Notes: generated from the letters alone by a model not told the origin. Shown: positions 33,179 through 45,808, numbered from the stretch's first letter. The stretch is DNA of 64,000 bases from Vulcanimicrobium sp035943995 (GCA_035943995.1 DASZBS010000092.1:1-64000), one strand, 5' to 3'. Translations and numbers: made by a program.

Positions 33179-33315
33179 TGCTGCGATGATGCGCGGCGCA
33201 GTAAACACGTCCGCATGAGAGCGGTGAGGGTTGCATTCGCTTCGCGAATGCAACGTGGACCGAGCGCCACGCGTGGCGCCTCCGCGGCCGGCGCGATCCA
33301 AGGCGAGACCCAGCG

Positions 33316-34839
33316 GTGAGAGCCGTGACTGCGGCGCAGATGCGCGCCATCGACGCGGCGGCGGTCGCGCGCGACGGCGAGGTGGCGCTGATGCGCGCGG
33401 CGGGCGATGCGATCGCGCGGCTGATCGACCGCTACGCGCGCGGCGACGGCGCGGTCGTCGGGATCGCCGGCGCGGGGAACAACGGCGGCGACGCGTACGC
33501 GGCGCTCGCCGCGTACGACGGCACGCGCCGCCGCGTGATCTTCGCCGACGGGTCGGCGAGCGTGCGGCACGACAGCGCGGCGCGGCGCGATGCGCGCGAG
33601 CGCGCGCGGGTCGCCGGCGTCGAGGAGCGACCGTTTCCGCCGGACGCGGCGACGCTGCGCTATGCGGGGCTCGTGCTCGACGGCGTGCTCGGCGCCAACG
33701 CGCGCCTGCCGCTCGACGCGCGCAGCGCCGAGCTGGTCGACGCGATCGCGGCGAGCGGTGCGCCGGTGCTCGCGCTCGACGTCCCCACCGGCGTCGATCC
33801 CACGACGGGCGCTTGCGGCGCGCACGTGGTGCGCGCGACGGCGACGATCGCGCTGGGGCGGCCCAAGCTGGGCTGTATGCTCGACGCCGGGCGCGACGCG
33901 ACCGGCGAGCTGTGGTGCGCGCCGATCGGGATGCGCGACGGCGACGCGAACGGCATCGACGACCCGCGCACCGACGTGCTCGCGCCGCCGGAGTTCGCCG
34001 CGCTGCTGCCCGCGCGAGCGAGCGAGTCCGACAAGCGCAGCTCCGGCGCGCCGCTGATCGTCGCGGGATCGACGCAGTTCCCCGGCGCCGCCGTGCTGTG
34101 CGCGTGGGGCGCCGCGCGCGCGGGCGCAGGCTACGTCACGGTCGCCGCGCCGGAAGGCGCCGCCGCCGCGCTGCGCGCGCACCTGGTCGAGCAAGTCGTC
34201 GTCACGTACGACGAGCGCGATCCCGACGCCGCGGTGCAGACGATCCTCGGCCTGACGAACCGCTGCGACAGCATCGCGATCGGCCCCGGGCTCGGGTTGT
34301 CCGACGCGTTCGCGACGATCGTCAACGGCGTGCTCGGCGGTAGCGAGCTGCCCGCGGTCGCCGACGCGAGCGCACTCTACCACCTCGCGAAGCAGCTCGG
34401 CGCGTATCGCACGAAGCCGCTGGTCATCACGCCGCACGCCGGCGAGTTCGCGCGCATCAGCGGCAAAGGCACGATCGTGCCCGGCGAACGCCTCGCACGG
34501 GTGCGCGCGTTCGTCGACGAGCACGGCGTAACGACGCTGCTCAAGGGCCGCACCACGCTGATCGCCGGGCGCGACGCTACGCACGTCAATCCCACCGGCA
34601 CGAACGCGCTCGCGACCGCGGGCACCGGCGACGTGCTCACGGGCGCGATCGCGACGCTGCTCGCGCAAGGTTTGTCACCGCTCGACGCCGCACGCGCCGG
34701 CGCGTACTGGCACGGCCGCGCGGGCCAAATCGCGCTCGCGCACCGCCGGCGCGGGGTGATCGCGCGCGACGTCGCCGAGGCGCTGGGCGAAGCATCCGTC
34801 GTCGAACCGCAAGACGCTGCGCTGGTGCGCATTTCCTAA
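33316..34839 (+). CDS. nnr: Bifunctional NAD(P)H-hydrate epimerase/dehydratase
   Basis: A 507-residue metabolite-repair enzyme. The N-terminal YjeF_N epimerase domain (about 1-215) holds GIAGAGNNGGDAYAA and LDVPTGVDPTTG. The C-terminal ribokinase-like dehydratase holds VITPHAGEFARI, LLKGRTTLI and the NALATAGTGDVLTG loop. It restores hydrated NADH and NADPH. The GTG at 33316 is used. It follows acpS after 137 bases, a pairing seen in many bacteria. Confidence 0.96.
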   Translation: MRAVTAAQMRAIDAAAVARDGEVALMRAAGDAIARLIDRYARGDGAVVGIAGAGNNGGDAYAALAAYDGTRRRVIFADGSASVRHDSAARRDARERARVAGVEERPFPPDAATLRYAGLVLDGVLGANARLPLDARSAELVDAIAASGAPVLALDVPTGVDPTTGACGAHVVRATATIALGRPKLGCMLDAGRDATGELWCAPIGMRDGDANGIDDPRTDVLAPPEFAALLPARASESDKRSSGAPLIVAGSTQFPGAAVLCAWGAARAGAGYVTVAAPEGAAAALRAHLVEQVVVTYDERDPDAAVQTILGLTNRCDSIAIGPGLGLSDAFATIVNGVLGGSELPAVADASALYHLAKQLGAYRTKPLVITPHAGEFARISGKGTIVPGERLARVRAFVDEHGVTTLLKGRTTLIAGRDATHVNPTGTNALATAGTGDVLTGAIATLLAQGLSPLDAARAGAYWHGRAGQIALAHRRRGVIARDVAEALGEASVVEPQDAALVRIS

Positions 34840-34913
34840 CGGCCGGTTCCGAACGAAAAGAACGGCACGGCCTTACGCGCGCATGCGACCGCGTGATAGC
34901 TTGGCGCGGGAAC

Positions 34914-35468
34914 ATGAAAAGAACGACGCAACGCGAGATCGTCCTGCCGGAGACCAAACCCGAGACGGAGTGGTTGAGAGGCCGGGCGGTCAAGAAGATG
35001 AGCCCGGAGCGCACGCACGCCGTGCTGCGGCTTTGGTTTGCCCGGCGACTGGATGAATGGGCGGGCGAACGCGGGATCGTCGGGATCGAATGGCGGTTTC
35101 GCGTGGCGCCGCCGGGCGAAGACATCCGACCCCTCGTCCCGGACATCTCCTATCTCGGATACGACCGGATCGGCGACGAGACGGAAGACGAGCTCGAAGT
35201 CCCGTTGATACCGCCGACCGTCGCGATCGAGATACGCTCGCCCGGCGACAACCGGCGAGACGTCGAAGCGAAGGTCGACGTATTCGTGCGCGCGGGAGCC
35301 GGTGTCGTGATCGTCGTGAACCCGAAGACGCGCACGGTCATCGCGCAGGACGCGGCGGCGCGCCGCATCTTCTGGGGCGACGAGACGTTCGAGCATCCCG
35401 CCGTGCCCGGCTTCACGTTCGCGTTGCCGGAGATGTTCGACGCGCTTCGGCTGCGCCACCCGAGCTGA
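34914..35468 (+). CDS. Uma2 family (DUF820) endonuclease-like protein
   Basis: A 184-residue protein with the Uma2 PD-(D/E)XK-like core: VPDISYL carries the Asp, VAIEIRSPGDNRRDVEAKVD the Glu and later acidic and Lys residues, and VFVRAGAGVVIVVNP follows. Such genes are often solitary and of unknown role. GGGAAC precedes the ATG at 34914; an in-frame ATG also lies at 34893. Confidence 0.85.
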   Translation: MKRTTQREIVLPETKPETEWLRGRAVKKMSPERTHAVLRLWFARRLDEWAGERGIVGIEWRFRVAPPGEDIRPLVPDISYLGYDRIGDETEDELEVPLIPPTVAIEIRSPGDNRRDVEAKVDVFVRAGAGVVIVVNPKTRTVIAQDAAARRIFWGDETFEHPAVPGFTFALPEMFDALRLRHPS

Positions 35469-35557
35469 GCCCTAACCGCCGGATTCGAGCAGCTCGCGCA
35501 AAACGAAACCTGCCCCTAGAACTATCCTCTAACGCCCTAGCGAGTGAGTGCGCTCAG

Positions 35558-35926
35558 TCACGCCGATGTACGCTCGGTAAACGTACCTTCCGTTGTCAAG
35601 AAGAGCGTCATCCCGCGCGGGAGTGTTCGGACCTTGTCGCCGATTCGCCATTCGCGCATCACGTTCGTGGCGCGAGTGGCAGAGAAGTCGCTCAAGAACT
35701 CATGCGATACAAACAGACGGACTTCTTGATCCGATGGTATCTTGGCTCGGAGGACCACCCCGTCACGCTCAAAGTCTTCACGCATCCGAGGATCAGCGAT
35801 ATGCACCGCATCCGTCAAGTAGCGCGTGAGGGCGTCGATTACGTCTTTGTACCGCTGCTGCAGCGAGTCATCATCGATGGACATTTCACGTAGCCTCAGG
35901 GGCTTGGTTCGCGGGACTTCCGGCAT
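35558..35926 (-). CDS. Hypothetical cytoplasmic protein
   Basis: A 122-residue soluble protein, charged, with no recognised domain. AGGAG lies 7 bases before the ATG at 35926. It has a helical N-terminal half (SLQQRYKDVIDALTRYLTDAV) and a basic beta-rich C-terminal half (REWRIGDKVRTLPRGMTLFL). The start lies within the last 41 bases of the preceding gene, so the two are probably coupled. Codon use is less GC-biased than its neighbours. Confidence 0.6.
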   Translation of the reverse strand: MPEVPRTKPLRLREMSIDDDSLQQRYKDVIDALTRYLTDAVHIADPRMREDFERDGVVLRAKIPSDQEVRLFVSHEFLSDFSATRATNVMREWRIGDKVRTLPRGMTLFLTTEGTFTERTSA

Positions 35927-36635
35927 CTTCGTCTCCTGGTATATCTTCCCCCACCCGCCATAAATGACGACCTTCTGGATCGGACGGCCACCGCACTTGA
36001 GACGTGTCGCCAACGGCGACGCGAGCGGCTCGCACTTGGGTGAGTGAGCGGCGCGCCGCGGCGACCATATATTCGCGGTACTGTGGCGGATTGGCGAGAA
36101 AAAGAGGTCGCTGCGACGCCAAAAACGCCAGGTTCTCCTGGCAAACGGAGACGGCTTCATAGACGGCCTCTCGCTCGATGTTGCTCAGCGCCGCTGCGCC
36201 GTCGTTCGAAATCGCGACCCCGCGAAGTTGCGTGATCACATCATCGAACCCCCAGAGCTGCACCTCCGGATAGCTTTGCGCGACGGACATGAGTTGATAC
36301 ATCCGGCGCAGATAATAGCGAATTTGATGAAGAGTTGATTTGCGTTTTCCGCGCTTTTCTGCGATTTTGAAAGCCCACGCACCGAGGCCTCCGCCTCCCA
36401 GCAGAACTCCAACCAAGGGCGGTAGCCACCATGGGACGGGGTCCCGGGGAACGCTGGTCATGGTCGTACCGGAGCCTTGGGGCGACGCGCGCGGTATCGG
36501 CGTGACACCGCCTGTCGCAGGGGCGCCGGTTCGCCGGGCTGTCACCGCCGATGCAGCAGCGGCCTGGTTGACTGGCGTGGGGCCCATGCAGATCAAACCG
36601 GCAAAGACGGACGCAACCACGAAAGATCGAATCAT
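35886..36635 (-). CDS. Hypothetical membrane protein with signal sequence
   Basis: A 249-residue protein with an N-terminal signal or anchor (MIRSFVVASVFAGLICMGPT), a Thr/Pro-rich linker, a membrane helix near 69-88 (WWLPPLVGVLLGGGGLGAW) followed by a basic stop (KIAEKRGKRK), and a helical cytoplasmic domain. No family is recognised. It lies 6 bases after ligA and overlaps the next gene by 41 bases, so ligA and these two unknown genes form one unit. Confidence 0.65.
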   Translation of the reverse strand: MIRSFVVASVFAGLICMGPTPVNQAAAASAVTARRTGAPATGGVTPIPRASPQGSGTTMTSVPRDPVPWWLPPLVGVLLGGGGLGAWAFKIAEKRGKRKSTLHQIRYYLRRMYQLMSVAQSYPEVQLWGFDDVITQLRGVAISNDGAAALSNIEREAVYEAVSVCQENLAFLASQRPLFLANPPQYREYMVAAARRSLTQVRAARVAVGDTSQVRWPSDPEGRHLWRVGEDIPGDEDAGSPANQAPEAT

Positions 36636-36641
36636 TCGCTA

Positions 36642-38672
36642 TCAAATTCCAGCGCCACCCAAGATCGCGCGTAATGCGGCTTCATCGATGATGGCTATCC
36701 CGAGTTGCTCCGCCTTTGCCAGTTTGTTGCCTGCTTCCTCACCGGCCACCACGTAGTCGGTTTTCTTCGACACCGCCGACGACACTTTGCCGCCCGCCGC
36801 GACGATCAGCTCCGCCGCTTCGTCGCGTGTGAGGCTCGGCAGCGTGCCGGTGAGCACCAGCGTCTTGCCCGCGAGCACGCCGACCGGTTCGCGCGGGCGC
36901 AGCGGCGCCGTCATGTCGACGCCCGCTTTCTTCAGGCGCGCGATCATCGCGCGGTTGGGCGCCTGCGCGAAGAACAACGCGACGCTGGTCGCGATCTCCG
37001 GACCGATCCCTTCGATCGCCAGCAGCTGCTCCTCCGTTGCGGCGGCCAGCGCGTCCATCGAGCCGAAGTCGCCCGCGAGGATCGCTGCGTTCTGCGAGCC
37101 CACGAAACGGATGCCGAGGCCGGACAGCAGCCGCGCGAGCCCGCGCGACTTCGAGCCCTCGATCGCGGCGAGCACGTTGGACGCCGATTTCTCCGCCATG
37201 CGCGGCAGCGCCAGCAGCTTGGCGAGGTCGAGCTGGAAGATCTCGCTCACGTCGTGCACCAGGCCGCTGTCGACGAGCGACGCGGCGAGCTGGTCGCCGA
37301 TCCCTTCGATGTCCATCGCGCCGCGCGAGCAGAAGTGCCGCACGCGCTCGACGAGCTGCGCGGGGCACGACGCGTTCGTGCAGCGCGCGAGCGGTTCGCC
37401 TTCGGGGTGGTCGACGTCGGCGCCGCACACCGGGCAGCGGTCCGGCAGCGTGTACTCCGGCGGGTTGCCTTCGCGCAGCTCGAGCACGGGACCGACGACG
37501 CGCGGGATGACGTCGCCCGCGCGGATGACGGTGACGACGTCGCCGACGCGGATGTCGTTCGCGCGGATGTAGTCCTGGTTGTGCAGCGTCGCGTTGGCGA
37601 CCGTGGTGCCGCCGATCTGCACCGGTTCGAGCACCGCGTTCGGGTTCAGCACACCCGTGCGCCCGACGCTGACGGTGATGTCGAGCAGCTTGGTGCGCGC
37701 CTCGCGAGCGCGGAACTTGTAGGCGATCGCCCAGCGCGGGTCCTTGCCCGACGTGCCGAGCTTCGCTTGCAGCGCGAGGTCGTCCACTTTCACGACGACG
37801 CCGTCGATCTCGTAGTCGAGCGTCTCGCGTTGCGCCTCCCATTCGCCGACGAACGCGACGACGTCCCGGATCGACGCCACCGCGTGCGCGTGCTCGTTGA
37901 CGCGGAAGCCGAGCGCGCGCAAGTACTCCAGCAGCTCGTGCTGGGAGCGCGGCGGCCGGTCGGTGTCGATCTCGCCGACGGCGTACGCGTAGAACGACAG
38001 CTTGCGCTCCGCGGTCATCTTCGGGTCGAGTTGGCGGATGCCGCCGGCCGCCGTGTTGCGCGGGTTCGCGAACGTCGGCAGGTCGCGCGCGGCGCGCTCG
38101 GCGTTGAGCCGCGCGAAGTCGCTCTTGCGCATGTACGCCTCGCCGCGCACGTCGATGTGGTGAGGCGTCGCGACCTTGCCGGCGCGCAGCGCGAGCGGGA
38201 TCGTCTGGATCGTCCGCAGGTTCAGGGTGACGTTCTCGCCGGTGTTGCCGTCGCCGCGCGTGCCGCCGGCGGTGAGCCGCCCGTTGTCGTAGCGCAGCGA
38301 CACCGCGAGCCCGTCGATCTTGAGCTCGCACGTGTACGCGACGTCACCGTCGATGCCGCCGAGCTTGCGCACGCGCGCGTCGAACGCCAGCAGCTCGTCC
38401 TCGCCGAACGCGTTGCCCAGCGACAGCATCGGGCGCGCGTGCACGTACGGCGGAAAGCCGCTCGACGGCGTGCCGCCGACGCGCTGCGTCGGCGAATCCG
38501 GCGTCAGGAGGTCGGGATGCGCGAGCTCGAGGTCCAGCAGCTCGCGCAGCAGCGCGTCGTAGTCCGCGTCGCTGATCTGCGGGTCGTCGAGGACGTGGTA
38601 GCGGTGGTTCGCGTCGTCGAGCTGCGCGCGCAGCTCGCGTGCGCGCGCGGCGGGCTTGCTGCGTCGCGTCAT
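36642..38672 (-). CDS. ligA: NAD-dependent DNA ligase
   Basis: A 676-residue replication and repair ligase. The adenylated lysine is K118 in CELKIDGLAVSLRY. Also present are SLGNAFGEDEL, the OB-fold region, the Cys4 zinc finger (CPVCGAD...CTNASCPAQ), helix-hairpin-helix repeats and a C-terminal BRCT domain (about 598-676, VLAGKTLVLTGTLPS). Length is typical. Its ATG overlaps the stop of the lipoprotein gene upstream (ATGA). Confidence 0.97.
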   Translation of the reverse strand: MTRRSKPAARARELRAQLDDANHRYHVLDDPQISDADYDALLRELLDLELAHPDLLTPDSPTQRVGGTPSSGFPPYVHARPMLSLGNAFGEDELLAFDARVRKLGGIDGDVAYTCELKIDGLAVSLRYDNGRLTAGGTRGDGNTGENVTLNLRTIQTIPLALRAGKVATPHHIDVRGEAYMRKSDFARLNAERAARDLPTFANPRNTAAGGIRQLDPKMTAERKLSFYAYAVGEIDTDRPPRSQHELLEYLRALGFRVNEHAHAVASIRDVVAFVGEWEAQRETLDYEIDGVVVKVDDLALQAKLGTSGKDPRWAIAYKFRAREARTKLLDITVSVGRTGVLNPNAVLEPVQIGGTTVANATLHNQDYIRANDIRVGDVVTVIRAGDVIPRVVGPVLELREGNPPEYTLPDRCPVCGADVDHPEGEPLARCTNASCPAQLVERVRHFCSRGAMDIEGIGDQLAASLVDSGLVHDVSEIFQLDLAKLLALPRMAEKSASNVLAAIEGSKSRGLARLLSGLGIRFVGSQNAAILAGDFGSMDALAAATEEQLLAIEGIGPEIATSVALFFAQAPNRAMIARLKKAGVDMTAPLRPREPVGVLAGKTLVLTGTLPSLTRDEAAELIVAAGGKVSSAVSKKTDYVVAGEEAGNKLAKAEQLGIAIIDEAALRAILGGAGI

Positions 38673-39280
38673 GAGCTCAGGAAGGTCGTCAGGGAAGGGC
38701 GGTAGTCGGGATCTTTTTCAGAGAACGTCACCGAGCGTCCGTCGAGCGCGACGGCGAGGTAGAGTTCCACGTCGTCGCCGTCGGGAAACATCCCAAACAG
38801 CTTGTAGAGCCGCGCGGGCACTCCGTTCGTCGACTCGCCGGATTCGTTGCCCCCGAGAAGGATCGACGTAAACGTCGCCGAGGCGCGCAGCGGGCGCTTT
38901 GGCGCCGGCGACCGCATCGCTTTCAGAAATGCGCGCTCCTGCTGCGCGCCTGCAGCGCCGATCGCTCGCAGCACGACACCGTCGCGCGCGATCGCGAGCT
39001 CTCGCTTCCCGGGCCCGGCGTCGAAATACCCGCGACCGCCGCCGTCGGCCACGAGGAGCTCGAGTGCGGCAGGGTGCGCACGCGAGCTCGCCAGCTCATA
39101 CGTGACGACGCCGTGCGCATGCGACGAGGCGACGACCGAATACGTCGCCATGCCAGAATCGCCGTTGCCGATTCGATATGCGACGACCGGCTTGCGCCCG
39201 TCCGTCGCAACCGGCTGGTGCGTGCACGCGGCAACCGCGAGCAGCATCGCACACGCAAGCAGTCCCGAATGCGCGCGCAC
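38669..39280 (-). CDS. Putative lipoprotein
   Basis: A 203-residue protein with a lipobox (LLAVAAC, Cys near residue 19) after a hydrophobic signal, so it is likely anchored at the cell surface or in the periplasm. The rest is predicted beta-rich (VVTYELASSRAHPAALELLVADG; VELYLAVALDGRSVTFSEKD). No family is recognised. It overlaps ligA by 4 bases and lies 4 bases after the VOC gene. Confidence 0.65.
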   Translation of the reverse strand: MRAHSGLLACAMLLAVAACTHQPVATDGRKPVVAYRIGNGDSGMATYSVVASSHAHGVVTYELASSRAHPAALELLVADGGGRGYFDAGPGKRELAIARDGVVLRAIGAAGAQQERAFLKAMRSPAPKRPLRASATFTSILLGGNESGESTNGVPARLYKLFGMFPDGDDVELYLAVALDGRSVTFSEKDPDYRPSLTTFLSS

Positions 39281-39284
39281 GCGT

Positions 39285-39644
39285 TCAACGCCCCGGTTTG
39301 GGGGTGGCGACCTGCACGGGGTAGCCGTCGGGATCCGCGATCACCGCGATGCGCCCGAAGCTCTCGTCGTGCGGCTCTTGGAGGATCGCGACGCCGGCGG
39401 TGCGCGCGTCGGTGACGAACTTGTCGACGTCGTCGACGTAGAAGCCGAGCTGCAGCGAGCCGGGTTTGACGGTGAGGCTTTCGCTGGCGGGATGCAGCCC
39501 GAGCATCCGGCCGTCGCCGAGATCGAAGTCGACCCAGTGCGGCGCAGCGTCCGTCCCCAGCTTCAGCTCCAAGATGGTCCGGTAGAACTGCTTGGACCGC
39601 TCCAAATCGGCGCAGACGATCATCGCGAGTGCGAACGAAGCCAC
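39285..39644 (-). CDS. VOC (glyoxalase/bleomycin-resistance) family protein
   Basis: A 119-residue single VOC repeat pair: FALAMIVCADLERSKQFYRT, then SLQLGFYVDDVDKFVTDARTAG and IAVIADPDGYPVQVATP. The first metal ligand (His in the first strand) is absent, and E is replaced by Q in PVQV, so it is unlikely to be an ordinary glyoxalase I. The GTG start at 39644 is preferred because upstream residues look non-native; it is divergent from the Tat-signal gene. Confidence 0.75.
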   Translation of the reverse strand: MASFALAMIVCADLERSKQFYRTILELKLGTDAAPHWVDFDLGDGRMLGLHPASESLTVKPGSLQLGFYVDDVDKFVTDARTAGVAILQEPHDESFGRIAVIADPDGYPVQVATPKPGR

Positions 39645-39706
39645 GGGCTCGGGCTTCGACGACCGGCGCGCAGGTCCGCCGCCCGCGCCGGAGAGAACCG
39701 CTCGGG

Positions 39707-40582
39707 ATGACCTCCCGCCGCGCATTCGTCGCCGGCACCGCCGCGTGCGCCGCAGCCGCTCCGTCCGTCGCCCGTGCGTTCGTCGACACGACGGTTACCG
39801 GCGAGGTGCGCACGCCCGCGGAGCAAGCGCGCACGACGCTCGACGCCGTTTCCGTGGTCTCGGCGACGCAGCTGGCGGTGCGCAACGTGTGGCGTGCGCC
39901 TGCGCCGTTTCCCCCGCTGGCGCCGGTCGCGTACTACGTTGCGCGCGGGCGAGACGCGGACTATCCGAGTGAGCCGGTGATTTGGCTCAACGTCGATCAC
40001 CCGGAGCTGAAAAGCCCGCGCCTCTCGCGGCTGACCGACGAGATCCCGCTGCTCACGGAGTTGCTGCTCGCGTCGGTCGACGTCCGTCCCCGCGGAGTAC
40101 CGTCGCTGGGTTTGGAGAAGCTCGGGTCTGAGAAACGGCGGGCGACCGCGGTGACGCTCGCCGGGAAGGTCGCCGTCATCGCGAAATACTCGCCGTACCC
40201 CGCGGTCACCGACGCGGAGTTCGCGCGGCTCGCGTTTCCGTACGCGGTGCTGCGGCTGATGACGCCTGGGATCGACGGCGTCGCGCGGCGGCTCACACGG
40301 CCGGCCGACATGCCGCGCGAGGAACCGTACGCGGTCTACGCGGGCCGCGGCACCGTCCGCGTCGTCGCGCCCGGAGTCTTCGAGTCGGCGCCCGGCAAGG
40401 ACGCGCTGGTGCGCGCGTACGTGCTGGCGGCGGCCGACGCGGAGACCGCCGACAGCGCGGTCAAGCGCGCGTACGAAGCCGCGCGCGCGCAGGACGACGC
40501 CGCGAGCGGTGATCGCTGGGCCGCCCGGCGCGCGTTCGCCGTACCGTACGTCCCGCAAGTCGCCACGCTTCTCGGAGGTTGA
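39707..40582 (+). CDS. Tat-exported protein of unknown function
   Basis: A 291-residue protein with a twin-arginine signal (MTSRRAFVAGTAACAAAAPS, cleavage near ARA). The mature part is alpha/beta with no recognised catalytic motif. It includes AYYVARGRDADYPSEPVIWLNVD and KVAVIAKYSPYPAVTDAEFARL. The next gene starts 7 bases after its stop, so they may be cotranscribed. Confidence 0.7.
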   Translation: MTSRRAFVAGTAACAAAAPSVARAFVDTTVTGEVRTPAEQARTTLDAVSVVSATQLAVRNVWRAPAPFPPLAPVAYYVARGRDADYPSEPVIWLNVDHPELKSPRLSRLTDEIPLLTELLLASVDVRPRGVPSLGLEKLGSEKRRATAVTLAGKVAVIAKYSPYPAVTDAEFARLAFPYAVLRLMTPGIDGVARRLTRPADMPREEPYAVYAGRGTVRVVAPGVFESAPGKDALVRAYVLAAADAETADSAVKRAYEAARAQDDAASGDRWAARRAFAVPYVPQVATLLGG

Positions 40583-40589
40583 TCGCCAC

Positions 40590-41417
40590 ATGCAACTCGA
40601 CGGCAACGTTGCGTCGCGTCGGCACGCGTTTCGCGCGCTGCACGAAGGTCCCGCGCTCTTCATCATCCCGAACGGATGGGACGTCGTCACGTCGCGCATC
40701 TTCGAAGACGCGGGATTCCCCGCCGTCGCAACGTCGAGCGCCGCCGTCGCGAACGCGCTGGGCTATCCGGACGGCAACGCGCTCGACGTCGAGCTGCACC
40801 TGGCGACGATCGAGCGCATCGTGCGCGCGCTGGATGTCCCGGTGTCCGCGGACGTCGAGTCCGGATATTCCGACGACACCGCCGCACTGACGACGTTCAT
40901 CACGCGGCTCGCAGCGACGGGCGTCGCCGGTTACAACCTGGAAGACGTGAAGGCGGAAGGCGAGCTGTACACGCTCGACGAGGCCGTCGCGCGCGTGCGC
41001 GCGGCGCGCGCCGCGGCGCCGGACGTATTCCTCAACGCGCGCACCGACATCTACCTGATGGGTATCGGCCCCGCGGAGACGCGTTTGGAACGGGCGCTCG
41101 AGCGTCTGGACGCGTTTGCGGACGCAGGCGCGGACGGCGTGTTCGTCCCCGGCGTGATGGATGCGGTGACGATCGGCAAGCTGGCGGTCGCGACGCGGCG
41201 CCCGCTGAACGTGCTGGCCGGGCCGAAGACGCCCGATCGCACCGTGCTGCAGTCGTTCGGGGTACGCCGCGTCAGCGTGGGCTCGGGGCCGATGCGCCGC
41301 ACGCTCGGCGTGCTGCGCGACATCGCGAACGAGCTCCGCGACGCGGGCACCTTCTCCTACACGCGCGAGACGAGCGTTCCGTACGCCGAGCTCAACGCAC
41401 TGATGCGCTCGCGCTAG
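40590..41417 (+). CDS. Isocitrate lyase/PEP mutase family protein
   Basis: A 275-residue TIM-barrel enzyme of the ICL/PEPM superfamily: IIPNGWDVVTSRIFEDAGF, TSSAAVANALGYPDG, VSADVESGYSDD (metal-binding Asp and Glu) and NLED. It lacks the KKCGH loop of isocitrate lyase, so it is closer to the PEPM/oxaloacetate-decarboxylase-like group; the reaction is not identifiable. GGAGG lies 11 bases upstream of the ATG. Confidence 0.88.
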   Translation: MQLDGNVASRRHAFRALHEGPALFIIPNGWDVVTSRIFEDAGFPAVATSSAAVANALGYPDGNALDVELHLATIERIVRALDVPVSADVESGYSDDTAALTTFITRLAATGVAGYNLEDVKAEGELYTLDEAVARVRAARAAAPDVFLNARTDIYLMGIGPAETRLERALERLDAFADAGADGVFVPGVMDAVTIGKLAVATRRPLNVLAGPKTPDRTVLQSFGVRRVSVGSGPMRRTLGVLRDIANELRDAGTFSYTRETSVPYAELNALMRSR

Positions 41418-41486
41418 TTCGTGTTCTTCACGTCTTCGTAGCCGGTGTCATCATGATCTGCGGCCTATACGCGCCCGCCGGAGAAG

Positions 41487-41517
41487 TTTCATCGCGGCGC
41501 AGGTTACGTGCTACAAT
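41487..41517 (+). promoter_or_regulatory. Candidate sigma-70 promoter
   Basis: TACAAT at 41512-41517 is a near-consensus -10. TTTCAT at 41487-41492 is a weak -35 with 19-base spacing. It lies 35 bases before the ATG at 41552. Confidence 0.35.
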
Positions 41518-41551
41518 GAGATCGCGGGGATTGCAACGTAAGAGCTTACCG

Positions 41552-42703
41552 ATGCGCAGATATCTCCCGTGGTTGGCCGCGATAGCGGTTGCGATGTCCG
41601 TCCAGCCGGCATACGCGGCCACGCAGGTTGCGCCGGGTCGGACGTTCACGATCCCGGTCCATGCGCGCGCATCCGCGCGCGCCGCATTCCGCGAGGCGCT
41701 GCGCTCGCTCCCACTGGACGGTCTGCGGCTTCGCTCGGCATTCAGTGACACACACGACCGCTTCGTCGAAGGGGCGTTCACCGCGACCTGGCGCGGCGCG
41801 GCGATCTCGGGCGTGTTGCTCGCCGGGACCGCGGGCGTTGCAGCGGCGGCTTTCGATACGACGGACCGCGCGCCGCGGACCATCCCGGCGCTGCTCGCGC
41901 AGCTCGGTTCGCACGGCGCGCGGCCCGCGACCCGTCCGCTGCATGCCGTGTCGTTCGGAAGCGGCTCCCTCGCCCTACCGGACTCGTGGACCGTGATGAA
42001 CTCGTACCAGGGTTGCGTCGAAGCCGCGTCGCGGCAGGATCATGGCTACCTCGCCTTCGGCTGCCCGCAGGCCGCGCTTGCCCCACCGTTGCTGCCGGGG
42101 ACGGACGCGCGCAGCGTGCTGATCATCGCGAGCGGCGATCCCGTCGCCGTGCTGCAGCGTGTGCTCACGGCGCCGTCGCCCGCCGGGCTGGGCGTTTCGG
42201 GCGTGCGCATCGCCGAGGTACGGCCCGTTGCGGCCCCGATGGCCGGCGGACGCGCTGCATACGTGCTGTTCGATTATGTCGCGGGCGGCGCATCGTTCCG
42301 CGGTCTCGCGCTGATCGCGGTCGCGGGAGTCGGCGACCGCACGTTCATGGTCTACAAGTCGATGTTCATGCTGCCGGCGGCGACGTTTGCGCAGCTCGCG
42401 CCGACGCTCTGGAAGTCGTGGCAGTCGTGGGGCGTCAACAGCGGCGTGCTCACGTCACGGTTGACGGCGGCGGCGCAGTCGATGCGCGAGACCGGCGACA
42501 TCATCACCGGCGCCTACTGGGCGCGTCAACACGCCGGCGAACAAACCTCGCTCGGCTTCGACCAGTACATCCGCGGCACCGCACAGCTCGAGGAAGTGAA
42601 CACGGGCCGGCGCTGGAACGGGAGCTACTTCGACGCGGCCACGATCGTCGAGCACGACCCCGTGAACTATCGCATCGTCCCGACCGGAGAGCTCAGCCGC
42701 TAA
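41552..42703 (+). CDS. Exported protein of unknown function
   Basis: A 383-residue protein with a signal peptide (MRRYLPWLAAIAVAMSVQPAYA). The mature part begins ATQVAPGRTFTIPVHARA and contains two similar alpha/beta regions, including DSWTVMNSYQGCVEAASRQD and GAYWARQHAGEQTSLGFDQY. No family is recognised. It has its own upstream promoter-like sequence and converges on uvrA. Confidence 0.7.
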   Translation: MRRYLPWLAAIAVAMSVQPAYAATQVAPGRTFTIPVHARASARAAFREALRSLPLDGLRLRSAFSDTHDRFVEGAFTATWRGAAISGVLLAGTAGVAAAAFDTTDRAPRTIPALLAQLGSHGARPATRPLHAVSFGSGSLALPDSWTVMNSYQGCVEAASRQDHGYLAFGCPQAALAPPLLPGTDARSVLIIASGDPVAVLQRVLTAPSPAGLGVSGVRIAEVRPVAAPMAGGRAAYVLFDYVAGGASFRGLALIAVAGVGDRTFMVYKSMFMLPAATFAQLAPTLWKSWQSWGVNSGVLTSRLTAAAQSMRETGDIITGAYWARQHAGEQTSLGFDQYIRGTAQLEEVNTGRRWNGSYFDAATIVEHDPVNYRIVPTGELSR

Positions 42704-42726
42704 GAGCGCGGCACCGGCGGGGCAGC

Positions 42727-45741
<3,015 letters not shown>

Positions 45742-45742
45742 A

Positions 45743-45762
45743 CCTCGCTAGGACCCGCGAGG
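45743..45762. promoter_or_regulatory. Hairpin just upstream of uvrA
   Basis: CCTCGC at 45743-45748 pairs with GCGAGG at 45757-45762 across an 8-base loop. It sits 1-21 bases before the uvrA ATG and partly overlaps its likely ribosome site. Confidence 0.25.
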
Positions 45763-45808
45763 AGAAGCGAACGGTTCCACGCGCCGCGCTCTCAGGAGGA
45801 CGATTTTT

